NCBI RefSeq assembly: GCF_003254395.2
Contig: NW_020555814.1
Coordinates: 1 to 64,000 of the forward strand
Length of the DNA stretch: 64,000 nt
Direction of reading: 5' to 3'
Source of the DNA: Apis mellifera
Taxonomy: Eukaryota > Arthropoda > Insecta > Hymenoptera > Apidae
The position numbers and the translations under genes were made by a program. Numbering within the stretch: position 1 is the stretch's first letter; every line of letters begins with the position of its first letter. Under the pieces are notes generated by a model. The model was not told where the DNA came from. It worked only from the letters and a program-made list of their open reading frames with translations, and made no database searches. Below, one piece after another: positions 22,391 through 35,690 of this stretch.

Positions 22391-25140
22391 AGAATCCCCG
22401 CGAATTTCGGAGATACTCGACGCTCTTGTACAAGCTGAAAACTATAAACTATCCCGACCATCCAACTGTTCTGGAGATTTATTACGAAAAAATTTCATCC
22501 TCTTTTAAGGGAAACTTTGTAAAGGCTGAAGTAGTGTTGAAGAATGAAAGGAGGAATATTATTCGTAAACAGGAATTCTTGTACCAATAACTGTAGCGTC
22601 TGATCTGAGGTTGTTTTTTCGAAAGAAATGCTAAGTTGTGAAATTTTTATTAATTTAGTTTAAAAATGTTTAATATACGAACATAATATACAGTAAGCAA
22701 ATAAAATAAAACAGTAATGATCATTTATCTTTATATTTATTTTGTTTTACAGTTGATAAACAATGTATCTCTTGTAATTTGCCTTTAAAGTTTTCGAAAA
22801 GTTTTAATTACATTATTATCAATTGAGTATCTCTATCAATTTATCATTTCATCTTCCTTTATCATAATCAAAGCACGAATACTTAAAATCAAACTGTGAT
22901 TATTATACTATTTTTGTTTATTTAATAATATAAATTGATTATCCTCCTTTTCAAATTTATATATCACTATTATTTGTCATACAATTTAGAATTTTTGTTA
23001 TCAATTTTATTATCTCTGTCTGTCTTAAACACTCATCGTATCCTTTTTAATTCTCAAACGCTATTAATGCAATTTTCATACTTTTATAGATATCTCAAAA
23101 ATGAAATGAAACAAAGATCGAAAATTAATAATTATCGATACAAAGATTCCTCTACGATTCTTGGTGTTTCATCGAGATAACCATTGAGGCCGTCGAAAGT
23201 TGAAACGATCGTTTCTTCCCCCTCTCGTTCCACGGAATATTCGCAAACGTCCTTCTACTTACGAACACGAAGGGGGACGTTAGTCTCGAATTCCCAGAGG
23301 GTTTAATTAAGAGGGCGTGTTGTCGGTAGCTGGTCGTTGATCAATAGCTCAAGGGGTGTTGTCTATCTCTCCTCTTTGTCTCCTTATCTTCTGTCCGTTT
23401 CTGCTCCTGCTCTTGCACGTCCCTTGCGCGCTTGTCTTCTTCTTCTTCCCTCCATCGTTCGATTTCTACCGGCTCGGACACTAATTCTCAACCGGGTCTT
23501 TGATGTTACCATTGCGCGACGAGATGTTGTCATCGTGTCGTCATGGATACGAGATACATTCGTGAGATCACCGATCTCTCCTCTTCGCGAGAAATTGAAC
23601 GATATTACTTATTCCGTTGTAAGGCGAATCGATCTGGGATTGTAATTCCAGTTACGAATTCGATGATACTTGGATATCTCATTGTAGAGAGTGTATGGAA
23701 TAAAAAGATTAGTAAATAATTATTTAAAAGGGATTTACGATCTTCTCGCCAATTTCGAATAACTTTGAAATATGTTAAAATTATCATATTGCTACCACTT
23801 TTTCTTTTGATATTGCTGGAGGATTTAAAGGATTCTTTACATGGAGATAGAAATTTCTACGTGCATCCCTTGTTGAGATCGTCTGATTATTTATAGTCTA
23901 TTCGTCGTAACTCATATAGGAAATAATTTTAATTTTCAAGATATTGACAAAAAATTTTTTTAAATTTGTATTATAATATAAATTCAATAAATTTTGACAT
24001 AAATAATGATCATATTTTTGTATAACATAAATAATAAAGAAAGAATAATTTTATTGGTTTATTTGATCTAACTAAACAATAAAAAAAAAATTAATAGGTT
24101 ATAAATTAAATTAGATTGAATGAAGTACTTTTTATATAAATTATATCTCTAATGATTTTATCACTTTTGCTATACATATACATATATTTATCATTTGCAT
24201 ATATATTATAAGAAGCGAAATAGGATATATACTATTTAAATATCAAATATAAGTTTGAGTTTGTTAAAAATTTTTTGCAAATATTTCGAACAATTGTAAC
24301 ATGTATAAATTGTTCAGAATGATAATATATTTTGAGGAGATTAAAATCAATCTAATTTCTAAATAATTATCAAGGATTAATTGGTAATGGATTACTTATA
24401 AAACTAATTATTACGTATAATTTAAATTTTTTTATAATATATAAAATATTTATCGATGAAATTAATAAAAATATATTTTATGAACTCAAAATATTAATAA
24501 TCTAAATCGTTCATTTCCAATTCATGAAAGGATTAATCTTATCGAACGTTCAAAATGTAATGATCATAATTATAGCCTAATTGGGGTTAGTTTGAAATTA
24601 ATTCTAGAATTATATAATATCTAATAGAATTAGTACTTAGTATAATAGCAGTTGAATAGGAGAAGTAACTTTGAATACTTTAATTAATCATTTGCTATGT
24701 TATGGAAATTGAATGTTAAAATTAGAGAAAATAAGGCCCAGAAATTTTAAATCTTATGTAAATAAAATAATACTTATTTTTACTTTTAATATTTTCTCGG
24801 TTACGAAAAAATTACAACAAATAGTCAAATTTGAAAAAATTTTTATAAGATATTACAAAATTCAGAGAATCTTTCTCGTATATTCTGATTAACATAATTA
24901 ATTGTCATGATTTTTTTTCAAGTCAATTAATAATTTTTCTCAAGTTCAATATAATTCTCATCATATGAATCGAAAAAATTTTTTTTTAATTTTCATCCAT
25001 ACAAATATTAATTTGATATGAGAATGTTATTTTATCATAAATAAAAAAATTAATTTGAGACTCTGTGATTTCTATTCTTCTAACACGAAATATATACATG
25101 TTTAATATTGTTAAAATAAAATATGCTAAAATTTTTATAA

Positions 25141-25202
<62 letters not shown>

Positions 25203-25500
25203 CATTTGTGCATATAATATTTTTTTGACAATTATTTCATCATATAACTTCTTCAAAATGGAATTAAACACATGTAGTTTTAAATATATATATTCACGAG
25301 TCTCAAGGAAGAAATGTTACATTTTCTCTTTATTCTTCTCTATTTTGCAAAATAAAATTAAGACAAGATCGAGAATAATCAAGAAATCAAACTGAAATGA
25401 AATCCAAGAAAATATATCCGAAAAATAATTAATCCATTATTTAAACGTTCATCTTGTTTATCTTCAACAAAATAATTAGAAAAATTAATTATTCATCTTT
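22391..25500. other. Non-coding block: AT desert interrupted by the island 23191-23660
   Basis: 22391-23190 and 23661-25500 are AT-rich deserts with no recognisable gene. 23191-23660 is GC-richer and carries pyrimidine-rich plus-strand DNA at 23360-23470. The long (TA)29 at 25144 produces mirror-image Tyr/Ile frames on both strands that are not genes. Confidence 0.6.
25144..25201. repeat. (TA)29 microsatellite
   Basis: 58 bp of uninterrupted TA, the longest in the window. Confidence 0.95.
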
Positions 25501-28500
25501 TCGCTCGACATTGTGTCAATTCAACGCATAGAGGGATACATCAAGCTACGAAAATAAAGGATGGATACGAGAGAGTCAGTAAAAGCATCTTTGGCACAAA
25601 TTGTAGAAAATTTGTCCCTCCACTGTCACGATGTTTCATCGTTATCAAGTTATCACCAACTTTTGCTCACCTTATAAAAACATCGTCCAATGTTTCCCTC
25701 CATAGTTGCCCTCTTGAGCGTGAACGTTTACGACACGATATTATTAGGAATATCGCGGCAAGCCTTCTAGGCAGTCGTTAAGAATAATAAAGCCGGTATG
25801 CTCCAAGTACGGGGCTCTCTTTCTATCAGTTTTAATGGCAGCTTCTATTGGAGCTGACAGCCTCTGGTCCCGACGTCCTTCACCATCGTGAAGGCCACTC
25901 CAGAGTCCGTTTTTAATGGACGCGTCGGCAAACGAATATCCCCTTACATTCGCTTTATGAAAGTGCGCCAAGGGTGACTGCTTATTATCCCTTGTATTGT
26001 AACCGCGTTTTCCTCCTGTCCATCGCGTGCTGCCATCACGATCATCGCTAGCATCGCTGGATAAAGAGGCTCAAACATTCAAACATTCGTTTTATTTCCG
26101 ATATATTTTTTTATCGTTCTAATCGTAATTATTCCGTGACTTTATGAAATTATTCTTTCCCTCGCGATATTATTGATAAATTAACTCTTTGCAAAAACAT
26201 GTACTGTATCGAAACAATTTTATTACTAAAAATTAAAGAGTCGTAGAACAATCTTCCACGAAGATTTGAATTTTATATGGTGGAAAATTTTCTGTATTAT
26301 TGCTCACGATTTTCCTTATCTTTTATCCTCTTCTTGTTCTATTAATCGTATACAAGAAAATCAATAGAAAACATATATACAACTTGTCACGATATAAAGC
26401 AATAATTCACAATTTTAAAAGTTCAGAAATATTGTACACAAGATTCACTATAAAGAATTAAGTATACGAAAAGTGTTGTTATTAGTCGTCATTTCAATTT
26501 TTAAAATTTTAATTTTCTCATTAGTTTATTATTTTTATTTTTCCAAATATAATTTCATAAAACATAAAACAAAATTATAAAATAACTAGAATTAATGCTC
26601 TATTAATAAAAAATATTTCTAAGCAAAGTTTCATGTAAAATATGAAGAAATGATGAAGATTTACTAAAATATGAAAAATCCAATTCTATTCATCGAGTCT
26701 CATTTATTATTTATTATTTCCAGATTCCTTGCAAATATTTTTTTCTCCCTCTCCCACAGCACAGGTGTCACAGATTATCCGAGATTCGAACGGGGGATCC
26801 GTTGGACATCAGCGTTGCGATTTCAACTCATCGCGAATTCACGAATGCATCACGTCCCGCGGAACGGACGGGCTTGTTTTTCGGGAGCGGCCTAGTTAGA
26901 TCGATAAACCGTACGGGGGATGTAAATCACGAGCCATTTGCAAAGTTCCGCACAGTCGGCGTGCGCTTGTTGTCAAATTAATCGGCAAACTCATACGGCA
27001 GCTCGGCAAACCGTGCGTCTCCTCGTGGAAACGTTTCCAGATTGTTGTCCGCCACGAGCTGCCGATCGCAATGTTCTAAACCACTTAACCGCGGCCGTGG
27101 CGGCGGTTAGACGAGCATCGAAAACGTGCAGCCGCGCCGCAACGAAACTCGCCCCCGTAACGCGGCTAAATCCAGGGGACTTCCGGAATTCGCGGTATCA
27201 CCGCTCATCCCTGAATTTCGGATTATCAGAGACTGCACAACCTCTCTCTCTCTCGCTTTCTCTTTTCGTATTTCTCTCTTCATCTCTCCGCTTTTCCGTG
27301 CTTCCATTCAAGAAGAAGAGAAAGCAGTTTCGTCGGCGGTCAACAATTAATTCGGATAATTTCTAACTTATTAGCTCGACAAGCGAGTGGACGGAGACTG
27401 AAATTGGAGACAGATTAACTTTGACTTCGTTTTGATTATTTTGCTGGAAGATGGCTTCGTGTTTTGTATTTGGAAAAAGAAAAGAGAGAGATGGGAACAA
27501 GTGTTTCGCAATCTTGGTTACAAATTATACGAAGGTTTGTATATTGGTGTAACAGGGAAAACCGGTTCAAGTGTCTTCTTGAATAACGATGTTCTCGATA
27601 TTACTTTGAATATTGATAAAATTAATATTGGGGGGACGTGGAATATTTAATTGTACATCGAGTTTCAATTTCATAGGCTGAATACTATACTTCAGTGAAA
27701 AATATTCTTCGAATATGTATAAATATTTTATTGCAAGAAAAACAAGTACAAAGTAATTTTATCTTATGGATGATATGAATTACTGAATTTGTAGACATTT
27801 TGATAGATTTATATATTGGAAGATATTTCGACTTTAATAATAATATTGGACATTTTTGATTTATAATTAAATTTCTACTTTATAAATAAAATCTACATAC
27901 AGATTTTGTTTCAGATAGTTTCTATTAAGATTCTATTAATTTTCGAACCAATAATGTAGTCAATAAAAAGTCTCGATGCAGAGGATCAGAGATTCCTTCG
28001 AAATCTTTTTTTTTTTTATACAAATAATTTACAAAATTATTTATCCTTGAGGAGATTTTAAAATTTATACAGCTGTAATTTTCCATTAGTCCAAACTAAT
28101 CACAAAAAGAAAATATCGTATTATGGCATAGAGATTCATCGAAGAGGCAGGGTCATAAATCGAAGTTCCCCGTCGTAGAACACGAAACTAAACCTGGCTG
28201 TGGAACAAAGTCACAGAGAGAGGGACAGGATAGGAGAGGTTGGAGCGCACGCAAAACAGTAGTGCACGCTCGTATACCTTTGAAAGGGGTCGGCGTTTCA
28301 GAGACGGAACAGAAGATAGGGATATTAATCCGGGAGCAACCCCTTTAGACTCTGTTTGTACTGGGTGTCCCCCTAAAACTGAGCACCGCCGTCCGTTGAT
28401 TTACGCGCCAAGTCGGCGAGAAGTTGCAGCCACGAGTTTACTAGGCTTTTTGGCACGTTCCTGGACCCCTGACTAATTGCCCTGCGCCGTTGCTAATTTC

Positions 28501-28640
28501 CACGCTTATCAAGACTTGCACGTTCCTCGCTCGTAATGCGAGCCTTCTTATTAATAAGCGCCATCTCCACGGACTCGGATATTCCTCGTTTTGGAAAACA
28601 CCCGCGAGTTAAGTGTTTCTACTGGTTGGAACTACTGGTG
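25501..28640. other. Non-coding block: islands 25501-26060, 26741-27440 and 28131-28640
   Basis: 25744-25980 is GC-richer, contains nested short hairpins and a 75-codon minus frame of balanced composition without a known domain. 26061-26740 and 27441-28130 are AT-rich. 26741-27360 is GC-rich, follows an acceptor-like CTCCCTCTCCCACAG, and contains a CT repeat at 27242-27254. 28131-28640 is GC-richer with a 78-codon plus frame of no known type. Confidence 0.55.
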
Positions 28641-28860
28641 ATTTAAAAAAATTTTTTCTAGAAATCTTTCCTCGTAGAAAGATTCGTTGGAAGGGAGATT
28701 TTTGTTTCGAGACAATGTTATGATGATTATTCTAGTTTATCTCAATTCAGGAATTTAGTTTGAGTATTTTTATATATGTGTTATGATTTGTCATAACAGA
28801 GAAGTTATTTTTTCTGTCAAGTCTATCAAGTTATGGATAATTATATGTAATTATAAAATT

Positions 28861-28911
28861 ACAATGATAGAAGAAATGAAGAAAATACAATGATAGAAGA
28901 AATGAAGAGAT
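28861..28911. repeat. 26-bp direct tandem duplication
   Basis: The unit starting ACAATGATAGAAGAAATGAA at 28861 is repeated at 28887 with no change over its first 23 bases. Confidence 0.95.
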
Positions 28912-29550
28912 AGAATAAGAAAAATATGGCTCCAAAAACTATTAAAAAGACTAACTATTAAAATAACTTGTTTGGAGTGAATGATTTAAATTATTTTGAA
29001 AAGTCAGATGAACAAAATTTGAAAAAAGTTACTATTGGTCAGAATCGCAAAGGAAATACTAGAAAAGGTTATTTTTTTTTTTCAATTTTTTCTATGTTTT
29101 TGATAAAAATTTAAAAAGTATATTTTGCAGATACAATTGTACACGTGCTAAAAATTTCATCAAAATCGATTGCTAGTTACAAATGATCAAATATATTGAA
29201 ATATTTTTTATTTTAAAATCTTTAGATTTTTACATCTTTCTATTGCTAATCTTTCTTCTCATTGCTTATTTTTATAAAATTAAAAGAATATGTTTTTTTA
29301 AATTTTAATTACAGATTTAAAAAAGTTATTAAAAAACCTGTTTTACTATTTTCATTGATAAATTGCAATTTTTTTAGAACATTTTTTTTTTTTTTACATA
29401 TCATCCAGTAAAGTAAAATAATAAACCAATGCTTCTAATCAAAAATTGAAAACCAAAACAATTCAAATCAATAGAACTCCAATTTTAAAAGAGTTATCGT
29501 GTTTTAAATGATGTGGCAATATTTTTCCAAGCCACTATCACAAATTTTAC

Positions 29551-29576
29551 AACTTTTAACTTTTAACTTTTAACTT
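29551..29576. repeat. Heptanucleotide repeat (TTTTAAC)n
   Basis: Three exact AACTTTT units and a partial fourth. Confidence 0.9.
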
Positions 29577-30900
29577 CCAATTATATAAATTGCTGTACAA
29601 AAATAAATTTCTATGCATTCAATATGCATAATATTATTTTAATTAAAAAAAAAAATTTTAATTGTGCAAGAAATAATTAAAATACAAACTACACGATTCA
29701 AGAAATTAATACGTTAGTAAGCATACGGTGAATTGGACGCGAGGGTCGATGGAAGAGTGGCAGAGTTTTCTATTGTTTTTCGCCTTCTCCCTTGATAGTC
29801 GTGAAAGAGCACGTGATAAATGAATTGGATGTAATTCGAATGCCCATTGTTTCGCTTTAACGAGGACTCGGAGGCGAACACGTGGAAATGTCGACGCCTT
29901 TAAACGAGATATTACGACTTGTTACAGCTGTCTCTCTGTTACCTCTGTAAATGAACGAGAAACATATTTTATACGATCTCCAATCGACTCATGATTCTCA
30001 GGTAAATGATCTCAACAGAGAAAGATCTTTATTCGTATTTCGATCGAGTTTTTCAATACGAAAATGGAACATTCTTCCTTACAAATCGATGAATATCGTT
30101 CGTACTTGTGAAATTAACTTAATTTTTCTCATTTTAATTTTAAAAAAAAATTAAATAATATTTTCTATTTTCTTTTGTAGAAATAAAATAAGAAAAATAT
30201 AAAAATGTCTAAGTGACATTAAGAAACTCTGTCAACGAAGTTCTTTCAAATATATTCAAATATAAAATTAAATTACTTATTATCCAATTGTCACGTTTTA
30301 AATTGACGAATAAAAATCTCCGTTACGATATGAATTTTAAACAAGCACGAAAAATTATAAATAATTTATAAATAACACCGATATTGAACAATTACATTTA
30401 AGAGAATCGGGAAAAATGAACGAAGAAGGAACGAGAAAGGGATGCTGCGAAACGGGTGAACGACGTTCGCTAATAAATGAGCGTTCATTCCTCGGCTACG
30501 TGTCTCGTGTCACAGACACGCAATTTCGATGAGCACGCCAATCCGCATCGTGAAAGTTGTTTACGAGCCGGCCGAAAAATGCGGGGGACGCGTTGGACGC
30601 CAGCCGATCGCGCGGAAATAAAATATTTTCTGAGAGCGTGTGCGAGAACCGAATTTATTGGTTTTCCGCGGCTGGACTCCACGAATTTCGCGGCTGTCGC
30701 GCTATTTTCTCTCCGTTTCCCGCTTTATTGAAATTATTCGCGAGAAAGTTGCCTGCGATATCGTTGAGCCAAAAAAAAAAAAAAAGAAAAAAAAAACAGA
30801 GACGAGAGGAAAAGAGAATCAAGTGGATCGGTGAAATAACTCGAATCGCTCGACGAATAAAGTGGTCTCGCGATTCCGTAATTGCTAAACGCGCTGCCCT

Positions 30901-30962
30901 CTTTTTTTCTACCTCTATTTTTTTCCCCCTCCTCCTCTTCCTTCTTCTTCTTCTTCTTTTTC
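30901..30962. repeat. Polypyrimidine tract, mixed T-runs and CTT repeats
   Basis: 62 bp with only two A bases, ending in (TTC)n. Confidence 0.85.
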
Positions 30963-31820
30963 ACCTACAATTCTGTAAAAAGTATTGAGTCGCAATTTTA
31001 CGATCGCGTGGCTCTCGATTAACGAATCACTCCCCTCGTTTTTGAGAATATAAGGGTTGTAATGTTCCTGGAAGCGATTGCTTGCGACTAGTTTTAGGGA
31101 GGAGATTTTATGGTGATCGACGATTTCCTGTTGAAGGCCGCCTACACCCTTCATTTCAGAGCGAACACTGTCATCATTGGATACGTATAAACGAAAATGA
31201 TTGGCGCATTATCATGCCCCAAACACGGTACCAGGCACGTGCTCGGTTTCGTTTGATCGATGATGTTTTTGGGCGTCTGTCTATATACACATCTCTTCCC
31301 TTTAATTCGCAAATGAAAAGTTAGATTTAAAAGACAGTGTATGTAATTCGATACGAATTTTACATTCGAAGAGTACATTCATTTGCATCTTTTTGTCACA
31401 GAAAACTTTCATTTCCCTCTTCCATCATGATCTTGGCCAATTTAATATTATATTCCATTTAACCCGTCGTCAATCGTTCGAACGGAATATCTGTTTGTCG
31501 GCTGTCTACAAAGAGAATTTTTTTTTTCAGAGAAATCCTGGTTACCTAATAGCCTCGTTAACGTCATTAAAGTTCTCTGATTGCTGCCGTTTCTACGATC
31601 GAATAACATCGTTACGTTAGAGAGGGGAGGGGAAGCCTGAAAATTCGATTGGAGGACACGGTTGGCCGAAGGCGGCTATAAAGATTGCGCCTTAATTCCA
31701 TTTTCTACCTCACCGTTTATAGAACAACATCTTTATTATCGACGATGCGATTTAACAATTTGTTGGGAATAGTCTGTAACTCTATCTTGGTATAGATTGG
31801 AAACGAAACTTTCCTCTTTT

Positions 31821-31851
<31 letters not shown>

Positions 31852-31854
31852 GAC
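31821..31854. repeat. (GA)n microsatellite
   Basis: About seventeen GA units with one C interruption. Confidence 0.95.
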
Positions 31855-33117
31855 TGCCGTTTTAATGATTAAATTTTAATCGTGTTCGGTTCCTTCTCTT
31901 TTGTTTTCTTTTTTTTGCAATTAACACACCCCGTTGGTCCCAATCAGCACGACTCTTCAGAATACAATTCGTCGAACGATCGCAGCAGATGATGTCATCG
32001 AGATGGGCGCGACATTGTACGCGTACCCCTCGTTCTTACTCAGCCTCTCTGAAACAGCCTTCGTTGCTATTCAAACGTTTCTTTCAGAGCCCGATGCACG
32101 CGTACAAGGGTGCTAGAGCTTGATAGCGTGCTGTCTAACGCACAAAACTGATGAGAAATCTGTGAATACATTGTCGAGAGGGCTTGTATAGTTCTTCGAT
32201 AGATCGGCAAGAAGTTGTTGTTGTAAGTGTTCGTTAATATTAAACGAAGAGTCTGCGAGAAAAAAGGTTTTTAAGAGTATTTTCTTTTTTATAAAACAAT
32301 TGAAATTGTCTTATTGTAGTTATCTTTTTTAAAGGATAAATGACTCTAAAGGTATTTTATTCTGATCATGGATAGGATTATTTTTAAATTTCAATATTTA
32401 ATTACAAATTTTATTTTTATTTAATATACTTCACACGAATTTATTAATTTTCAAGTATCATATATCAATATTCAATTGAAAATATATAAAAAACACAAAT
32501 CATCAATCATTAGCTTAAAAAAGAAAATTCAGTATGTAGTAATAAAAATACTAATAGAACTTATTTATAAAAATTATTATTAAATGCTATATTAAAAACA
32601 CGAATTGTAATAATTCGCTAAAATTATTGAGAGGATCCGATGAGAGAGAGAGAGAAAGTAATATTTTAATATTTTTATTTCTAATTATCATTATATATTT
32701 CCTCTATTAAAGTAAACGAAAAATCTATCTCATACAAACAAGTAAAGAAAAAGAAAAAAGAAATTACAGAATTCGATGAAGTTTTTTTAATCCGAAAAAG
32801 ATGGGGATCCGACGAACTATCGTCGAAAACGTTATTTTGTCAAATGATCGGAACCAGTTCAAATTTAGTGGCGACCGATTCGCGTCGCGCTCCCCTCCCC
32901 TTGCACCCCCGTATACCAGATCCATAGTTAACCTCGTATGCCTAGTAGGCGTTCCCTGGACACGCCAGGCTTCGTCGTATTTAATTTACGATCGAACGAT
33001 CGATAATTCGTGGATTTATCGTGGAAGGCCGATCGGATACACGCGAATAATCGAGCCTTTTTCCCCGAGTGTCACCGCGTGGCTTAATCCTGCATTCGGT
33101 AAATATCGATGGAGCCC

Positions 33118-33235
33118 ACCACCTTCCTCCTCTCTCTCTCTTTTTTTTTTCTTCTTTTTCCACCAATTCTTTTTGCCCTCGTTTCGTCCTTTCTCCCTCC
33201 TTTTTCCACCTTTTTTTTTCCTCCCTCCTCCCCTG
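33118..33235. repeat. Polypyrimidine-rich tract
   Basis: About 118 bp dominated by C/T on plus, including (CT)n, T10-type runs and CCTCC blocks. Confidence 0.85.
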
Positions 33236-33784
33236 GTAATATGAATGTACCGCGCTCGCATCGTGGTTGGGACTTTTATTCTGTTCCGTGAAATGGCCGC
33301 GTATTTCTTTCGCTGCAATAAAATTTAATCCTCTTTGCGAATTTTTCCAAGCCGATTAACGGAAAACTTCCGCGCCTCCCCGCGCCTCCTACCCCTCTCT
33401 CTTAATTCTCCGCGTCGCGTTTTCGAGGGAAAGTCACGTTTCCCCTTTGATCGGGGGAATATTATTATTAACGAAAACGATTCGAACTCGTTGATCCACT
33501 AAACCCTTCTCCGCCCCCTCTCCCTCAATTTGACTTGTTGATTTAACACCCGTGGAAATTTTGCGATTTTCATCATGCGACGCGTAGTTAGCACGGGCCG
33601 TCGATATGTTGTCCATAAGCGGGGCCGTTCTCCGAAAATTCATACGCTTACGAGCCGTATACGTTGCGGGCTTTTCATGAAAGGTTTAATGAAAACCCGA
33701 CGTATTCGTGGGCCAACTCGATGGCCCATACCCTGTGGAATAAACTAGGAAAAAATAATTAGGAGAGAATATAGTGATATATAT

Positions 33785-33804
33785 TATTAATTAATTAATT
33801 AATT
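33785..33804. repeat. (ATTA)n microsatellite
   Basis: Five TTAA/ATTA units at the edge of the AT desert. Confidence 0.85.
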
Positions 33805-35690
33805 GTATCGTGATTTGAACTCGTGTTAAGATCGATGTAAAATTTCTGTATGAAAAATTTTATTTCGTTACATTTTTCGTTTTATAGAAAAAATCGTTTA
33901 ATTAAAAATAATCTTCTGGATCTTTTCAATATTTTTTAATTTTAATTTTAATTCTTGGTAAAAAGAATTAAGACTATTTACAATTTTTTGTGTTCTTACT
34001 ATAGCATTTAATAATAATTTTTATAAATATACATGTAAATTAATAATTTGTATTTCCTCCTTGGATAATGATATTTTTATTATTTTATCATATTCTTTAG
34101 TTTTGAATGATTTTATCATATATTGAATTTTCTCCTTTTAGCTAATCTGATGATTGATGATTTGCGTACAACTGTTTCAAAACTATTAAATTTTAAATAT
34201 TTTATAATTGAATATTGGAAAATTATCTGATCATGAAACTATATAGATATATATATATAATATAATATATAATATATTAATAATAAATCAAATTTGCAAT
34301 TAAATATTGAAAATTATGAATAGGTTTTATCTTTTGGCCAGAAAAATGTAAAAATAATCCTATAAATCCACTGATCCATGATCAGAATATAACATCTATA
34401 TACCTTCAGCGAATATGACTGAATATGCATATATATATTTTATTGAATATAAAGTGATAAAAGTTTAGATGTGGATAATTGATTCGAATTGTTGATCGTG
34501 TTTAATATTTGTTTATCGAGATATTTAAAAAAGTATTGATTATAAATTATGAATGATTTGTTAAGTAATGATACATGTCTGTCAAAAATTTTAATATTTC
34601 TTAGGAGGACAAATCAATTTTTAACAATTTTTTAGAAAATATTGTTGAAATTATAATTATAAATTAATTTAATCTATTCATTTGCGTTTTAATTTTATAA
34701 TTTTATGTCAACTTTACACGTAAACTTTGTTGTTAATTCAGAATACTGAATGTGAAGACAAGTGTAATTTGGAACATTGAATATTCCAAGAGATTCGTTA
34801 TTCAGTATAGTAAATAACGAGGAGACATTGATTAACAATTTACAAACAAAATGATTAGCTATAAATTATTAGTCATGATTGGTCATCAATAGATCTATAT
34901 TTAATGAAAATATTGAGAAATAACTGATTATGGTATAATAACAAAGAGTAAATTTTATGGAGATTAAGATTGGAAATAAATATTTATTCGATATTATAGT
35001 TTCTACATTGTTTTTATATTTGATTGCATCACGAGAGAGAATAATTGATATATATATTTTTTTTAATTTTGCAAAATGATAATTTCAAATTATCTGTAAT
35101 TTTTTAAATTCTTTGCACTATTTTTTTATTATATCAAAGTTTTAAATATTTTATATTTTTTAATACACAATCTTTTTACACAAAATTTGAAATATAAAAT
35201 TTATTAGTTCTCCATCCTCGTCCTTCATCATTTCATTTATTTTATTTCCAATATTTGTAATAATTTTCACTTTAAACAAAATTATATTCTAAATATACTG
35301 AGATTTCTCTATTAAATATATCATAGATTGTTTATTACATAGAATTGAAAATGAAATTTGATAAATTTTAAATTTTAATTTTATTAATAGTAACAATATT
35401 AATAATCCCATGAAATATATAAAAATAATATAAGATATTGTATTTTCTCTAGTTATTATTAAATTAAATATAAAATTATTTAACATTATTCAATACTAAA
35501 TTGCGTATAAAATTTAATTTAATATTACTTGACAAAAAATTAAAGCACTAAAAGGAAAAATAGGGATGAAAATTTCGACTCATTATTAGAGAATTATACG
35601 TATGAAATAAAATTGCACAATGTATATAGGCTGAAAGATTATAATAGAAGAATATTTCGTCTTTCCAATTATTCATATATGCTAATTTCG

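Larger units (their letters stand above)
28641..32220. other. Non-coding block: AT desert 28641-29720, then long island 30401-32220
   Basis: 28641-29720 is an AT desert with two short tandem repeats. 29721-29960 is GC-richer. 30081-30400 is AT-rich. 30401-32220 is one of the longer GC-richer islands and holds an A-run (30771-30785), a polypyrimidine tract (30901-30962), an acceptor-like T11-CAG at 31530 and a GA repeat (31821). The open frames at 30477-30988 overlap on several frames and show no domain. Confidence 0.55.
32221..35690. other. Non-coding block: island 32791-33740 followed by the AT desert 33741-35690
   Basis: 32221-32790 is AT-rich, with a GA repeat at 32641-32656. 32791-33740 is GC-rich; its 147-codon plus frame (32801-33244) runs into the polypyrimidine tract 33118-33235 and ends in Phe/Pro/Ser-rich low complexity, so it is not credible as a gene. 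33741-35690 is nearly 2 kb of AT-rich DNA with (ATTA)n and TA-rich stretches; the 65-codon hydrophobic minus frame at 35289-35486 has no recognisable mitochondrial motif. Confidence 0.6.

Noticed and set aside
25144..25395. Ile/Tyr repeat proteins on both strands
   Set aside because: Direct translation of (TA)29.
32801..33244. 147-codon plus frame
   Set aside because: Its C-terminal half is the polypyrimidine tract 33118-33235 and the rest has no domain.
35289..35486. Hydrophobic minus frame, considered as a nuclear copy of mitochondrial DNA
   Set aside because: No recognisable mitochondrial protein motif; hydrophobicity follows from T/A-rich codons.
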